From contig NADL03000047.1 of the NCBI GenBank assembly GCA_002205965.3, positions 62,001-126,000 of the forward strand: a stretch of 64,000 nt of DNA. The letters are read 5' to 3'. Every line of letters starts with the position of its first letter. Position 1 is the first letter of the stretch. This DNA comes from Kappaphycus alvarezii. Lineage: Eukaryota; Rhodophyta; Florideophyceae; Gigartinales; Solieriaceae. Of this stretch, positions 34,323 through 42,590 are shown piece by piece. The position numbers were made by a program, and so were the translations under genes. Under the pieces are notes generated by a model, which was not told the origin of the DNA, searched no databases, and saw only the letters and a list, made by a program, of their open reading frames with translations.

Positions 34323-34634
34323 TGTTGATGTACTCAGACTGCAATGTTGAATTGTGTTGCAGTACTTATAAGTGGTTAGTATTTGAATATTCGTGAAGTT
34401 TATAAGCGATTTTTCCTATTACTTGCATTTTTCTTTGTATTACCTGTATTACCCCGTCCAAATTGCTTGTACTCTGCACACACTGCTTCCGTCGATCTCT
34501 ATATATTTACTCGATATTGTCTGTCCATTACCGAATAAAAAAGGGCATCGAAGCTTGTGCCTGGGCTCTATTGACTTCACTTTGTCTAGCTTCAGTTCTT
34601 TGAAGTTTCATTCTCAGTCTCACGCCATTTATTA
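34323..34634 (+). repeat. 3' LTR of the copia element
   Basis: Starts TGTTGATGTACTCAGAC and matches the 5' copy throughout, as described for 31076-31393. It is followed by CTCCA and then by 20 bases leading to the reverse complement of an 18S 3' end. Confidence 0.75.
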
Positions 34635-34659
34635 CTCCAAGAAAGTGGGCACCCGTTCG

Positions 34660-34681
34660 AATGATCCTTTCGCAGGTTCAT

Positions 34682-34717
<36 letters not shown>

Positions 34718-34847
34718 GTCATAAGGTTTGACCAAGTTAAGCCAGGCGGTCTGTGAAACACAGTCCATCTTTCCCTCCTAAGGCCTCACCGGACCACTGA
34801 ATCGGTAGGAGCACCGGGCAGTGTGTGCAAAGGGCAAGAACGTAATG
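34660..34847 (-). rRNA. 18S rRNA 3'-terminal fragment (degraded)
   Basis: The minus strand reads ATTACGTTCTTGCCCTTTGC, ACACACTGCCCGGTGCTCCT, ACCGATTCAGTGGTCCGGTG, AGGCCTTAGGAGGG, then CTTGGTCAAACCTTATGAC, TTAGAGGAAGGAGAAGTCGT, AACAAGGTTTCCGTAGATGA, ACCTGCGAAAGGATCATT. This is the well-known end of eukaryotic 18S (helices 44-45) with scattered changes (for example CACACTGCCC for CACACCGCCC), so it is a pseudogene copy. About 188 bases remain. It is joined at 34847 to a lineage iii RLE retroelement and at 34640 to a copia LTR. Confidence 0.9.
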
Positions 34848-35020
34848 AAGCAGCATTGGACATCACTTCTGCTGCAGTATGGCCTCTGGGTTAAAACCGT
34901 TCGAATCGTCCCGTCTGTCTCCATTCCCCTAACAGCCACGTTCCACGCCACGTCGGTCAGCCTTGCGTAGCTACTCAAAAGGTAGATCGAATATATCTTA
35001 CAATAGCAAAAACATCGAAA
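34848..35020 (-). pseudogene. Lineage iii RLE retroelement fragment joined to 18S
   Basis: The minus frame gives YARLTDVAWNVAVRGMETDG, TIRTVLTQRP and then AAEVMSNAA, matching the 38780-38955 copy (VLTDVARNVAVRVMETH...). It stops about ten codons before the family end, and 18S sequence begins at once. Both run in the same direction, so the retroelement lies upstream of the 18S end. Confidence 0.6.
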
Positions 35021-35199
35021 ACGTTCCCAATAAGGTGTGTCGTTACACCAAATAATGTGGGACGAGCCACACTCTCTAAAGGCCACCGTAAGGCCAGCCA
35101 TGAAGCAGCCCGATATAGCTAACTGACCAGAGGTGAGAAACAATAAGTGTTCGAGACAAGCAAACGGAGGAGTGGTGTCTTATCAGTAGCATGTATCAA

Positions 35200-35510
35200 A
35201 GTATCAAGGTACGAACATTTGATCGCCACTTCCGCAAGAGGATGGCTTGTGTCCACCCCATCTCCCTCCCTCGGAGGCTGGTATTCAGATGCGTATGCTG
35301 TGCTAGCCGATTTTGCTCGGAATCTGGCCTTCCGGGCGATAGAGACTTATGGGAAGGTTCGAGCGGTGCTAACCCATAGGCACGCTGCCGCGGCCGTTTT
35401 GTGCAACGCGGCATGCCTAGTGGTATTGAGCCGGCCATGTAAGGAATGTTATTTAGTGTTACTGAATGACGACTTTTTCCGCGCAACGCACTCCACGCGT
35501 GTGGTAAATC
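35200..35510 (+). pseudogene. RLE retroelement C-terminus (lineage iii)
   Basis: The frame 35147-35539 holds SLGGWYSDAYAVLADFARNL, AFRAIETYGKVRAVLTHRHA, AAAVLCNAACLVVLSRPCKE, the family ending GGWHPDAYAVL...CL. It points opposite to the neighbouring lineage iii fragment at 34848-35020. Confidence 0.6.
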
Positions 35511-35519
35511 TTTACAGGT

Positions 35520-35980
35520 GTACAATGTTGCACAGATGAGTGCGGAGGGTATTCATAAATTAACTACGGATGCGGGCGGGGTAAAAACCTTTCGCGCCTG
35601 CATTGTTTGGAGACAAACGCAAACGGGTAACGAAGTCGCGGAGCTCCTGTTGAGGAGAGGAACCGCGACGGGAAGCAGCGGAGGAAGCGGCGGAAAAAAC
35701 CGTCGCCGTTGTCGCCCAAGGCGCCATAGATATCAATCCCGACGCGGGAGAAGAGGATATCGTTTTGGTTGCAGTAAGTGCCGTAATGACGACGTTTCTC
35801 GCGCTCTGCGAGTGTTGCGGAAGCGCCTGTGGTAACCGTACTTGGCGAAATGTGGCGGCAAGGCGTGGATACAACCAGTCATATGTTCCATACATTCAAA
35901 AACCCAAACGTTCCACCTTCCAGTTTTACAACATATTCCACGTAGAATTTGGGCAAAGCATGCCTTGGCAGACACTTCAT
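35520..35980 (-). pseudogene. RLE retroelement C-terminus (lineage i)
   Basis: The minus strand matches the end of the 4286-5552 relic: PHFAKYGYHRRFRNTRRARE in a shifted frame (nucleotide match to AEREKHRHYG), GLISMAPWATTATVFSAASS (shifted form of GVDIYGALGDDG), then the tail and CCTGTAAAGATT. The 3' end CTCCGCACTCATCTGTGC is near 35540. Several indels are present. Confidence 0.55.
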
Positions 35981-36359
35981 CATGAACATAAAGGGAATAT
36001 TTTGGGTGTTTTTACCGTTGGAAGCCTTCGCATGTGTCGGCTATTGCCCGCTGTTCACCTAGGAATAACCTCGAATCAAAACTGTCGCACAGCTGTTATC
36101 ACACCTCCGCAGCTCTTATTTTCGGGGCTCGAAGCTAGGACCACCTAAGCGTCACGCGCTTGAAAAACTTTCAGAGTACCTATCCAACTTACGATATTGG
36201 TACTGTGGATGTCACGACTAGTACATCTGGTCAAGGGTATCCGCCCCACCTCGGACGGCTGCATGTGTTCTTCTCGTCTCCGACTGCCCAAAATGAAGTA
36301 TACGTACAGCGCCAAGGCATTATGTTCCTCTACATGATGCAAAACTGCCCAGACCCGCT
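35981..36359. other. Spacer with part of the dispersed repeat
   Basis: ATTTTGGGTGTTTTTACC and GTTGGAAG at about 35999-36025 resemble the start of the short dispersed repeat and then diverge. No gene was recognised. Confidence 0.3.
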
Positions 36360-36404
36360 ACAGTACCCACCCCTGTCTTAGTTGTCGACAGGGGTGGGTA
36401 CTGT
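36360..36404. repeat. Perfect 18-bp hairpin at an LTR border
   Basis: ACAGTACCCACCCCTGTC (36360-36377) and its exact reverse complement (36387-36404) enclose the 9-base loop TTAGTTGTC. The last three bases of the right arm are the TGT that opens the neighbouring LTR (36402). It is not followed by a T run, so it is not a simple terminator. Confidence 0.85.
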
Positions 36405-37414
36405 TAGGCGCAGATTTTTTTTGCCGTCGTCATCTACTACAGGCCTATAATTAACTGTACTACCTCTCCTTGTCCAAATTTGCTTATAGTTCCTGTCCTT
36501 CCTCGTCCCCCCTGAACCTCGCTTATCATTACCGCGGTCCTCTCCAAATTTACTTCCATTTTACCTAGAAATTTTTATACTGTATCTACCCCTCTGAATC
36601 GATCCCGAATCAAGTTCTTTTTCCCTTTTTGCTTACCTCCTCCTCCAAATTCGATTTTTTGAGAAAAAGGGTGCAAATGGACTACTACAAAAAATCCCTT
36701 GCAGATTTATTTTACCTATTTCTAATCTATAGAACCTGCCCCGAAAGCCTATTGAAACCCCTTAATTCCGAGTTTTAAACGTTCGCGATCATTTTGCTCG
36801 GCACTCCTTCCCCCCTACACACCCCGCTCACCCCTTTTCCAGAAATATGACATCAAATCGCCCCTCTGTCCCTTATCCAAAAACCGCCCTTCCCGTCCCA
36901 CCAATGGCCTTCGTCTTGCCGCCTACGGGCCAACCGATGCCGACGACTACATCCGGTGGCAAACAAAGAAGCAAATCATCGAGTTACGTTCGCTGCCTCT
37001 TCATAGAAGAAGAGGCGAGGGAGGCAAGTGAGGATGAGGACGAGGACGAAGTGGATGAGGGAACAGGGGCATGAAAAGTATTGGACTGGTGGGGCCTGGA
37101 CTGGAGAGTATGGAACAGGTGGTGCCGACGATGGAACCGGATGGAGATATCTTTAGTAGTCTAGATATATCACAGGAGAAATAGAGAGCTGTGAGCCATT
37201 CGCAGATATTTGTGGAGGCTGCTTGGACAGTATGGATATTTTAGAGGAGTTTTTGGATCTGATTTAGAGAATAAGAAATAAGAGGACCTCATTGATTGTT
37301 AGTTTCTTAAGTATCTTTTGTTTAGAGTATGTCATCCACACAAATTGTTTCTGTGCATTTCCTGGTACCTGCTGTAGTTTTGTTCGGACTTTAGGGGTAG
37401 CTAAAAGTCTATAT
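36402..37414 (+). repeat. Truncated gypsy LTR, subfamily 2 (copy E)
   Basis: Starts TGTTAGGCGC like copy D and follows it through U3, the leader of the small ORF and the acidic-tail region. It is cut off after AAAAGTCTATAT, in the middle of the conserved promoter box, where RT sequence of a lineage iii retroelement begins. About 450 bases of the LTR 3' end are missing. Confidence 0.75.
36847..37268 (+). pseudogene. LTR-borne acidic protein, frameshifted copy (E)
   Basis: ATG at 36847 (MTSNRPSVPYPKTALPVPPM). The family sense then jumps frames through the LRLAAYGPTDADDYIR region to RCLFIEEEAREASEDEDEDE. The tail module at about 37110-37268 gives MEQVVPTMEPDGDIFSSLD, ISQ, then EIESCEPFADICGGCLDSMD, ILEEFLDLI in an adjacent frame. 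One indel near 37180 separates the two halves of the tail. Confidence 0.55.
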
Positions 37415-38960
37415 GCCTCCCTCGATGCAACAACCCGAGGACTTCATCTTTCGCTGTCCAAATGTAAGGTTTGGTGGTCCTCTGCATCCCCTGAGGCAGT
37501 GCAACGCCTTTACCCGATGGAACTCAGGCAGGAATACAGTGCAGGTACAACTGTCCTCAACGCCCCCGTCGGCTCTCGCACAGTTCAGTACGCAATTTTT
37601 CACCTCTCATGTACATTCCCTCGAAGCAATCCTCAACGCCGTCGTAGATATTGAGAATATTGAGAATACGCAAGTGGAACCTCAGCTCCAGCGCAATTGC
37701 TTCAGAGTCTGTAAGATAGGGTATTTATTGCGTATAGTACCGCCACCGTGCACCGCACACGGGAAAGTTTTGGGTGTTTTACTCTTGGAAGAAATATTCC
37801 GATCTATCCCATGGTTTCCAGACAACCACAATCGACTCGGTGCTGCCAATAATATTTGATGGAATGATGGAGCGTGGCGTCCGAACCTTGGCTAAGGAGT
37901 ACTCGATTCTGAAAATTTTCGGGAACTGCAACTACCTCTCAAATCCAGGGACGAACAAAACGTCTCTTGGACTAGGATTCACGTCCGCGAAAGATTTCGC
38001 AGGTGCTGCGTTTCTGGCCTCCAGTTCAGCCTCTAACGGGCTGTGCGAAAAGGTTTTGCTCGCCTCCATCAGGAGTCTCACAACATATGAAGACGCCTGG
38101 AGGCTCACCGGCTTTGGTCTCAATCCTGCTTACAGTCCAAGGATTTTTTCCGTTCAGTACCTTTTGCTCAAACAAAAACATCTTCGCAAAAGAACTCACG
38201 GAAGCAGTTCACGAGGCTGTGCAAGACGGTTTACCTCTCGGAGACGCAAGGAGGCAGTCTATACGTGCTTCGATGCGCTACCAGGGGCGAAGGAATGGGC
38301 GTATTTTCCCCGTGCCCGGGTCTGAAAACTAGTATCGACGCCCGCGAATTCTCGACATTGCTTCAATCTACTCTCAGTTCCGCTTTTCGCTCCGGACACA
38401 CCGTGCCCGAGGAGAAACTGTCCGGAAACACTTGACTGCTTCGGGGATCATCTCCTGCACTGTGTTCACGGAGGCCACAGAATTCGAAAACATGACCGCC
38501 AAGTTCCTTGCTTGCCCAGGACCTGCAAAAAGATGCTCGTCGTCCCGCCATCGAGCCGAGGGACGGCCTTCATCGTACAAGGCCAGACATCAGGACATTG
38601 GGAGCATTGGAGGCACAGATTTCTTCGATGACATTTTGTCATCTCTTTCGCGCCATCCAACGGGAGAGTGCGCACCTTACCCGCTCACATCCTCAACGCG
38701 GCAAAGACTGCAAAGTATACAAGATATGAATCTTTTATCGCGACCGCCGACCGAAGAAGGCCATACCTGTATCCACCCACGGGGGCTGGCACCCAGACGC
38801 CTACGCAGTGCTAACCGACGTGGCGCGGAACGTGGCTGTTAGGGTAATGGAGACACATTCGGACGGTTCAGCGGTTTTAACCCAGAGGCATGCGGCAGCA
38901 GTAGAGATGTCCAATGCATCATGCCTGCTGCCAGGCTTTGAGCCAGCCATTTAGGCACAC
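37414..38960 (+). pseudogene. Lineage iii RLE retroelement relic (RT end, CCHC, endonuclease)
   Basis: RT thumb region: TRGLHLSLSKCKVWWSSASP with VLNAPVGS (37428-37580), then HSLEAILNAVVDIEN and CFRVCKIGYLLRIVPPP. After the inserted short repeat at 37763-37840 come FDGMMERGVRTLA, SLGLGFTSAKDFAGAAFLAS, LCEKVL (37855-38060). The zinc motif is at about 38430-38490, CFGDHLLHCVHGGHRIRKHD. Then RTRPDIRTLGALEAQ (about 38580) holds the PD of the endonuclease. The end is GGWHPDAYAVLTDVARNVAV, RVMETHSDGSAVLTQRHAAA, CLLPGFEPAI and stop (38782-38955). Frameshifts and stops are frequent. It is the most complete copy of its lineage here. Confidence 0.65.
37763..37840 (+). repeat. Short dispersed repeat (copy 4) inside RT coding sequence
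   Basis: GTTTTGGGTGTTTTACTC, GATCTATCCCATGG and CAGACAACCACAATCGACTC match copies 1 and 2 nearly base for base. It sits between the YLLRIVPP and FDGMMER parts of the RT relic, where this family normally has no such stretch, so it looks inserted. Confidence 0.55.
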
Positions 38961-39232
38961 GAGTGACATTATCTATAATCCTGAACACATCTAGCATACA
39001 CCGGGGGATAGCCGAACCGCACTTTTCAAACATTAAGGAACCAAATCGATTCCCCTTCCTTATGTTTGACCTTAGGAGTGGGCCACATGAATTGCACAAT
39101 TCACACCACACTGTAGGGTATTCCGGGCCACAACCGACCATATCTTTCAAATATTAAACCACCCACATTTCCCGCCAAACTGTCCTGCTTACTCAAACAA
39201 AATCAGGTCACACGATTTTTGATAAATCTCGT
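38961..39232. other. 3' untranslated end of the lineage iii relic and spacer
   Basis: 38955-39045 matches the reversed 30800-30940 copy, so it is the element's 3' end. The remainder shows no features. Confidence 0.5.
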
Positions 39233-39389
39233 TTGAAAAAGAGCAGAGCATTATCATCCTCTTGTTTTCTCAATAACTTTGCATTCATGAATAAATACCA
39301 CGCTCTGCTTAGTGGCAGTTTCATCCCTCACTGGTTTGTAATGAAATTCAACCTCAAGCTCAGGTCATCGCACAGTTCAGTCTCAAACC

Positions 39390-40968
39390 ATGCCTGCCAC
39401 TATATGCGCAACCCTCTTCCAAAAGTTAAGCATCTCAACTCCGTCACAAGGGCGCATCCTTCAAATCGCACTTTCCGCCGATAGCCTTACCCTGTTGGTG
39501 TCATCGACGAGCGGTCAATTGATTGTTTTCAAGCGAGGATGCTTGAATTCAAAGTTCGAATACAACTTTAATATCATCCCTCCAAGGGGATTAGGATTTA
39601 TCACGAGTATAGGGCTGAGCAGTAGTGGAGAAGAAGGATTGTATGGGAGTGCAGACTGTAGTTTGAGATGCTTCGATGCCTGTGATAGGGGATGCGGAGG
39701 GCAGATAGTGGGGAGTGAGGACGGAGAGGACGGACGGAGTGTGGGGTGTGGAATAAGTGAAAGGTATGTTGTAGCGGCGTTTTGGAAGGATGATAAGGAT
39801 GACGTGGGAAGTGGAGAAGGAAGATGGTGGTTTGGAGGCGGGGTGGAGATTGGGAGATGAAGCTGGCGAGAATTTGGGGATGGAAGAAATTTGTCGGGGA
39901 GGGATGGATTGAGAGATGCATGGTTGTGGACGCGGGAGTGGGATTGGTTGTGTATGTAGAAGGGATGAGAGGGGGTAGAAGGAAGATAAGGGTGGAGACC
40001 ATTGAAGGGGAAAGTGTCCGGGATGGGGGTTGTTGTTACTGTTCGTGCCGATTTGATCCTTCTTCAAGCAATATTCAGGTGGGCATGCAACTGGAATGTG
40101 ACGTCGGAGCTGTGAAGGGAATGACGCTGGTAGAGAGCTTTGCGGAGGGACGGACGACGTGATTGCAGTGCGAATGGGTGGGAGGGAAGGTGGAGGTATG
40201 TTTTTGAGTTGGGAGTCCTTGTAATCGAAGAAGGAATGTTCTCCAAGTATCAGGTGGATCAGGATGGCCAAGTATCAAGAGGGTATTGGTGCGTTAAGGG
40301 CTTGCCTACAGAGGGGGACTATGATTTAAGTCATCCAATCAGAGATAGTAGCAAAATTCTGGTGGCGAGAATTGTACAGGACGGATGGGGAGGAGTGCAT
40401 GTGTACAATGCTGAACTAAGTAACGTTTAACTTTTAGTCTGGATTTCCACATGAGACCTCACTGCAGGGGGAATTTATGGGATAAAGATGGATAATGGTT
40501 ACTTCTCGGTCTGGGGAGGGACAGGTCTGTGCATTAAAGACAGAGTCACATGGAAAACCTTTCAAGACTCGCGTAAAGCCAGAATGTGATTACAATCCCC
40601 TCTTCTTGCGGCTGGAGGGGGATGGTCTTTTAATGCTTGAAAGATATCATCAGGCTGAGATTTGAGGGAATTGCAGAGTAGTATCACGTAATAACTGCTA
40701 CGTCAAAGGGAGAAAGAGCCTTCATTAGGATATTTGAAAGCATATGAGGAACACATTATTAAGAAACATGGCGATGCAACATCCTGTGAATGATAGTAAT
40801 CGCAGCCCGCTGTTGCTCCAGCAAGCAGAGAACGAGGAGTCGATGACGATCAAAGAACATAACTTAACAGCGCCAACTGCGCATCCCTTTGATGTCTGGG
40901 GCTGGATTCATTTTGTTCGTTGGTTGGACTTACTTTTTGCGCCCAAGACTTCACTCAAACTCGAATGA
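39390..40968 (+). pseudogene. Candidate host-type gene, beta-propeller-like, interrupted
   Basis: ATG at 39390. The frame to 39860 reads GRILQIALSADSLTLLVSST, SGQLIVFKRG, then GFITSIGLSSSGEEGLYGSA, DCSLRCFDACDRG: hydrophobic-strand, turn and 'S..G.L..F' spacing like WD/propeller blades. Sense then moves to 39824-40162 (WIERCMVVDAGVGLVVYVEG, RRKIRVETIEGESV), to 40140-40430 (WRYVFELGVLVIEEG, KILVARIVQDGWGGVHVYNA), to about 40465-40590 (GGIYGIKMDNGYFSVWGGTG) and to 40744-40968. It is not related to any transposon here. Breaks could be introns, frameshifts or assembly errors. The minus-strand 226-codon frame over it is Pro/Ser-rich and looks like a shadow. Confidence 0.4.
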
Positions 40969-41028
40969 ATACCCAATCCACCGGGTAGAACACATGAGTT
41001 GTAGCACAGTAAACCTACCTAACCTGAG

Positions 41029-41033
41029 CTACC
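41029..41033. repeat. Target-site duplication CTACC, left copy
   Basis: CTACC directly before the outer end of the 3' LTR (minus orientation). The same five bases lie at 50399-50403, just beyond the partial third LTR, so the whole 41034-50398 block is one insertion. Confidence 0.8.
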
Positions 41034-41254
41034 AGATAGGGGTAAATCGGCGGGGGAAGAGATCTTCAGAACCAATTACCCTTACCCTGAGAAGGAGGTG
41101 TTTGCGAGCGACAAAAGTGCTGCCGTGGTATTGTTGAACGAACAAAAGGGAGTGTATATAGAAGAGAGTTGAGGAAGCTACAAGCAAGTATAAAAGGGGC
41201 AGGGTCTACCACCGACGCTCTGCGACTAGCGTAAGAAAAAGTTTTCTTGGGTCT

Positions 41255-41273
41255 GAAGTTGACTCTCAACTTC
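41255..41273 (-). promoter_or_regulatory. Leader hairpin downstream of the gag promoter
   Basis: GAAGTTGA-CTC-TCAACTTC, an 8-bp perfect stem with a 3-base loop, also at 48808-48826 in the 5' LTR. It would lie in the 5' untranslated RNA about 80 bases after the predicted start. Diverged LTRs keep the place but not all pairs. Confidence 0.5.
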
Positions 41274-41347
41274 CTACTACTCGGGACTTGGCTTGAAGTT
41301 GTCTGCCAACTTGCTTGACCTCTCCATGAGGAAGCAGTTTACTCAGC

Positions 41348-41355
41348 TTATATAG
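41348..41355 (-). promoter_or_regulatory. Conserved LTR TATA box (gag-pol promoter)
   Basis: CTATATAA on the minus strand, equal to 48901-48908 in the other LTR. Variants CTATAAAA or CTATATAA stand at the same place in copies D (about 23405), F (about 62838) and G1/G2 (about 19545, 51155). It is the best conserved regulatory word of the family. Confidence 0.7.
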
Positions 41356-41482
41356 ACTTTTGGCTACCCCTAAAGTCCGAACAAAACTACAGAAGATACT
41401 AAGAAATGCATAAAAATACTTTGTGTGGACAATATACTCTAAGCAAAAGATACTTAAGAAACTAACAATTAATTTGGTCCTC

Positions 41483-42060
41483 TTATTTCCCATTCTCTAA
41501 ATCAGATCCAAACAACTCCTCTAAAATATCCATGCTGTCCAAGCAGTCCCCACAAATATCTGCGAATGGCTCACAACTCTCTATTTCCCCCTGGGAGATA
41601 TCTAGACTACTAAAGATATCTCCATCCGGTTCCATCGTGGGCACAACTTGATCCATACTCTCTATTCCAGGCCCCACCGTCCAACACTTTCCATGCCCCC
41701 TGTTCCTCATCCTCCTCATCCTCCTCCTCTCCTCCTCCCATCCTCCTCCTCCTCTTCCTCCTCCTCATCCTCCTCATCCTCCTCCTCATCTTCCTGATCC
41801 TCGTACACTAGCTCAGGGGCTAACCATTCCTCGAAGGACTCCCCGCTCTCCTCCTCGACCTTCTCAGCCTCTCCCGGACTTACCTCCCTCGCTTCTTCTT
41901 CTATGAAGAGGCGGCGCACGAACTCGATGATTTGCTTCTTTGTTTGCCGCCGGATGTAGTCGTCGGCATCGGTTGGCCCGTAGGCGGCGAGACGAAGGCC
42001 ATTGATGGAACGGGAAGGGCGGTTTTTGGAAATAGGGACAGAGGGGCGAAGGTTGCTCAT
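41483..42060 (-). CDS. LTR-borne acidic protein (copy A, split into two frames)
   Basis: N-terminal frame 42060-41716 (114 codons, true ATG): MSNLRPSVPISKNRPSRSIN, GLRLAAYGPTDADDYIRRQT, KKQIIEFVRRLFIEEEAREV, then a Glu/Asp run. The overlapping frame 41719-41483 carries the tail: GPGIESMDQVVPTMEPDGDI, FSSLDISQGEIESCEPFADI, CGDCLDSMDILEELFGSDLE. The two meet within a GAGGAG/GATGAG microsatellite, where length changes alter frame, so one protein of about 190 residues is the likely ancestral form. It is strongly acidic, with a possible helix before the acidic run. It resembles no retroviral protein I know. It lies wholly upstream of the TATA box at 41348, in U3. Confidence 0.6.
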
Positions 42061-42167
42061 TGTGATAGAAGTTGGGGAACAGGAGGCAATGTGGGTGTTT
42101 GGGTGTGTGGGGGGAGAGGGGTGATGAGTAAAATGATCGGGGGCATTTGGAACTTAGAATAAAGGGG

Positions 42168-42175
42168 TTTAAATA
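42168..42175 (-). promoter_or_regulatory. TATA-like box upstream of the LTR-borne ORF
   Basis: TATTTAAA about 110 bases before the ORF's ATG, also at 49725-49732 in the other LTR. It is not kept in the older solo copies D and E. Confidence 0.5.
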
Positions 42176-42419
42176 GGCTCCCGGGGCAGGTTCTATAGAT
42201 TAGGAATAGGTAAAATAAATCTGCAAGGGATTTTGCAATAGTGCATTTGCGCCCTTCTTCTCAAAAAAAGGCGAATTTGGAGGAGGAGGTAAGCTAAAAG
42301 GGAAAAGGGACTTGATTCGGGGTCGATTCAGAGGGTTAAATACAGTATAAAAATATCTAGATAAAATGGAAGTAAATTTGGAAATGACGGTTGGAGAAGT
42401 TAGGGGCGGGATCGTTGTA

Positions 42420-42519
42420 GGTTGCTGGATTACACGAGGGGAGGACCATTTCCTGTATTACGTGAAGGGAGGACCATTTCCTGTATTAAATGAGGGGAGG
42501 ACCATTTTTTTGTATTACA
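42420..42519 (-). repeat. 28-base tandem repeats in U3
   Basis: GGGAGGACCATTTCCTG plus TATTACGTGAA or TATTAAATGA is repeated three times here, twice in the 5' LTR (about 49985-50047), four times in the partial third LTR (about 50280-50398) and once in copy F. Variable copy number just upstream of a promoter is typical of U3 enhancers. Confidence 0.75.
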
Positions 42520-42532
42520 CGCCCCCTTTCTC
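42520..42532 (-). promoter_or_regulatory. Polypurine tract
   Basis: GAGAAAGGGGGCG immediately before the TGTAATACA start of the 3' LTR, the expected site for plus-strand priming. Confidence 0.8.
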
Positions 42533-42590
42533 AAGGCGAACGTCCCGGGTCGTCACTGCTCTTCTTCTGCTTCCGTTAGTGTTCGCTGTC

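Larger units (their letters stand above)
31076..34634 (+). mobile_element. Ty1/copia element with paired LTRs and a nested second copia
   Basis: Direct repeats at 31076-31393 and 34323-34634 bound the element. The flanks are CTCCC (31071-31075) and CTCCA (34635-34639), a probable 5-bp target duplication. Inside are a half-tRNA-type primer site, a gag-like frame, a foreign block (about 31740-32995) with another copia RNase H end and LTR, and then the element's own RT and RNase H. All coding parts are broken. Confidence 0.7.
41034..42519 (-). repeat. 3' LTR of the gypsy element (copy A)
   Basis: 1486 bases, TGTAATACAAAA... to ...CCCCTATCT (terminal CA changed). U3 has three copies of a 28-base unit (GGGAGGACCATTTCCTG...). 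Then come TTTAAATA (42168-42175), the small-ORF leader and ORF, TATATAAG (41348-41355), a 16-codon upstream ORF and a hairpin. Its inner end adjoins the polypurine tract. Confidence 0.9.

Noticed and set aside
36402-37414. Copy E as a complete solo LTR
   Set aside because: Its 3' third is missing and RT sequence of another element begins inside the promoter box.
39591-40271. 226-codon minus-strand ORF
   Set aside because: Pro/Ser-rich low-complexity product, antisense to a G-rich plus-strand stretch with better protein-like sense; judged a shadow.
41266-41493. 75-codon ORF (MGNKRTKLIVSFLSIFCLEY...) identical in both LTRs (also 48819-49046)
   Set aside because: Identity only reflects LTR identity; it overlaps the TATA box and leader, and older LTR copies do not keep the frame.
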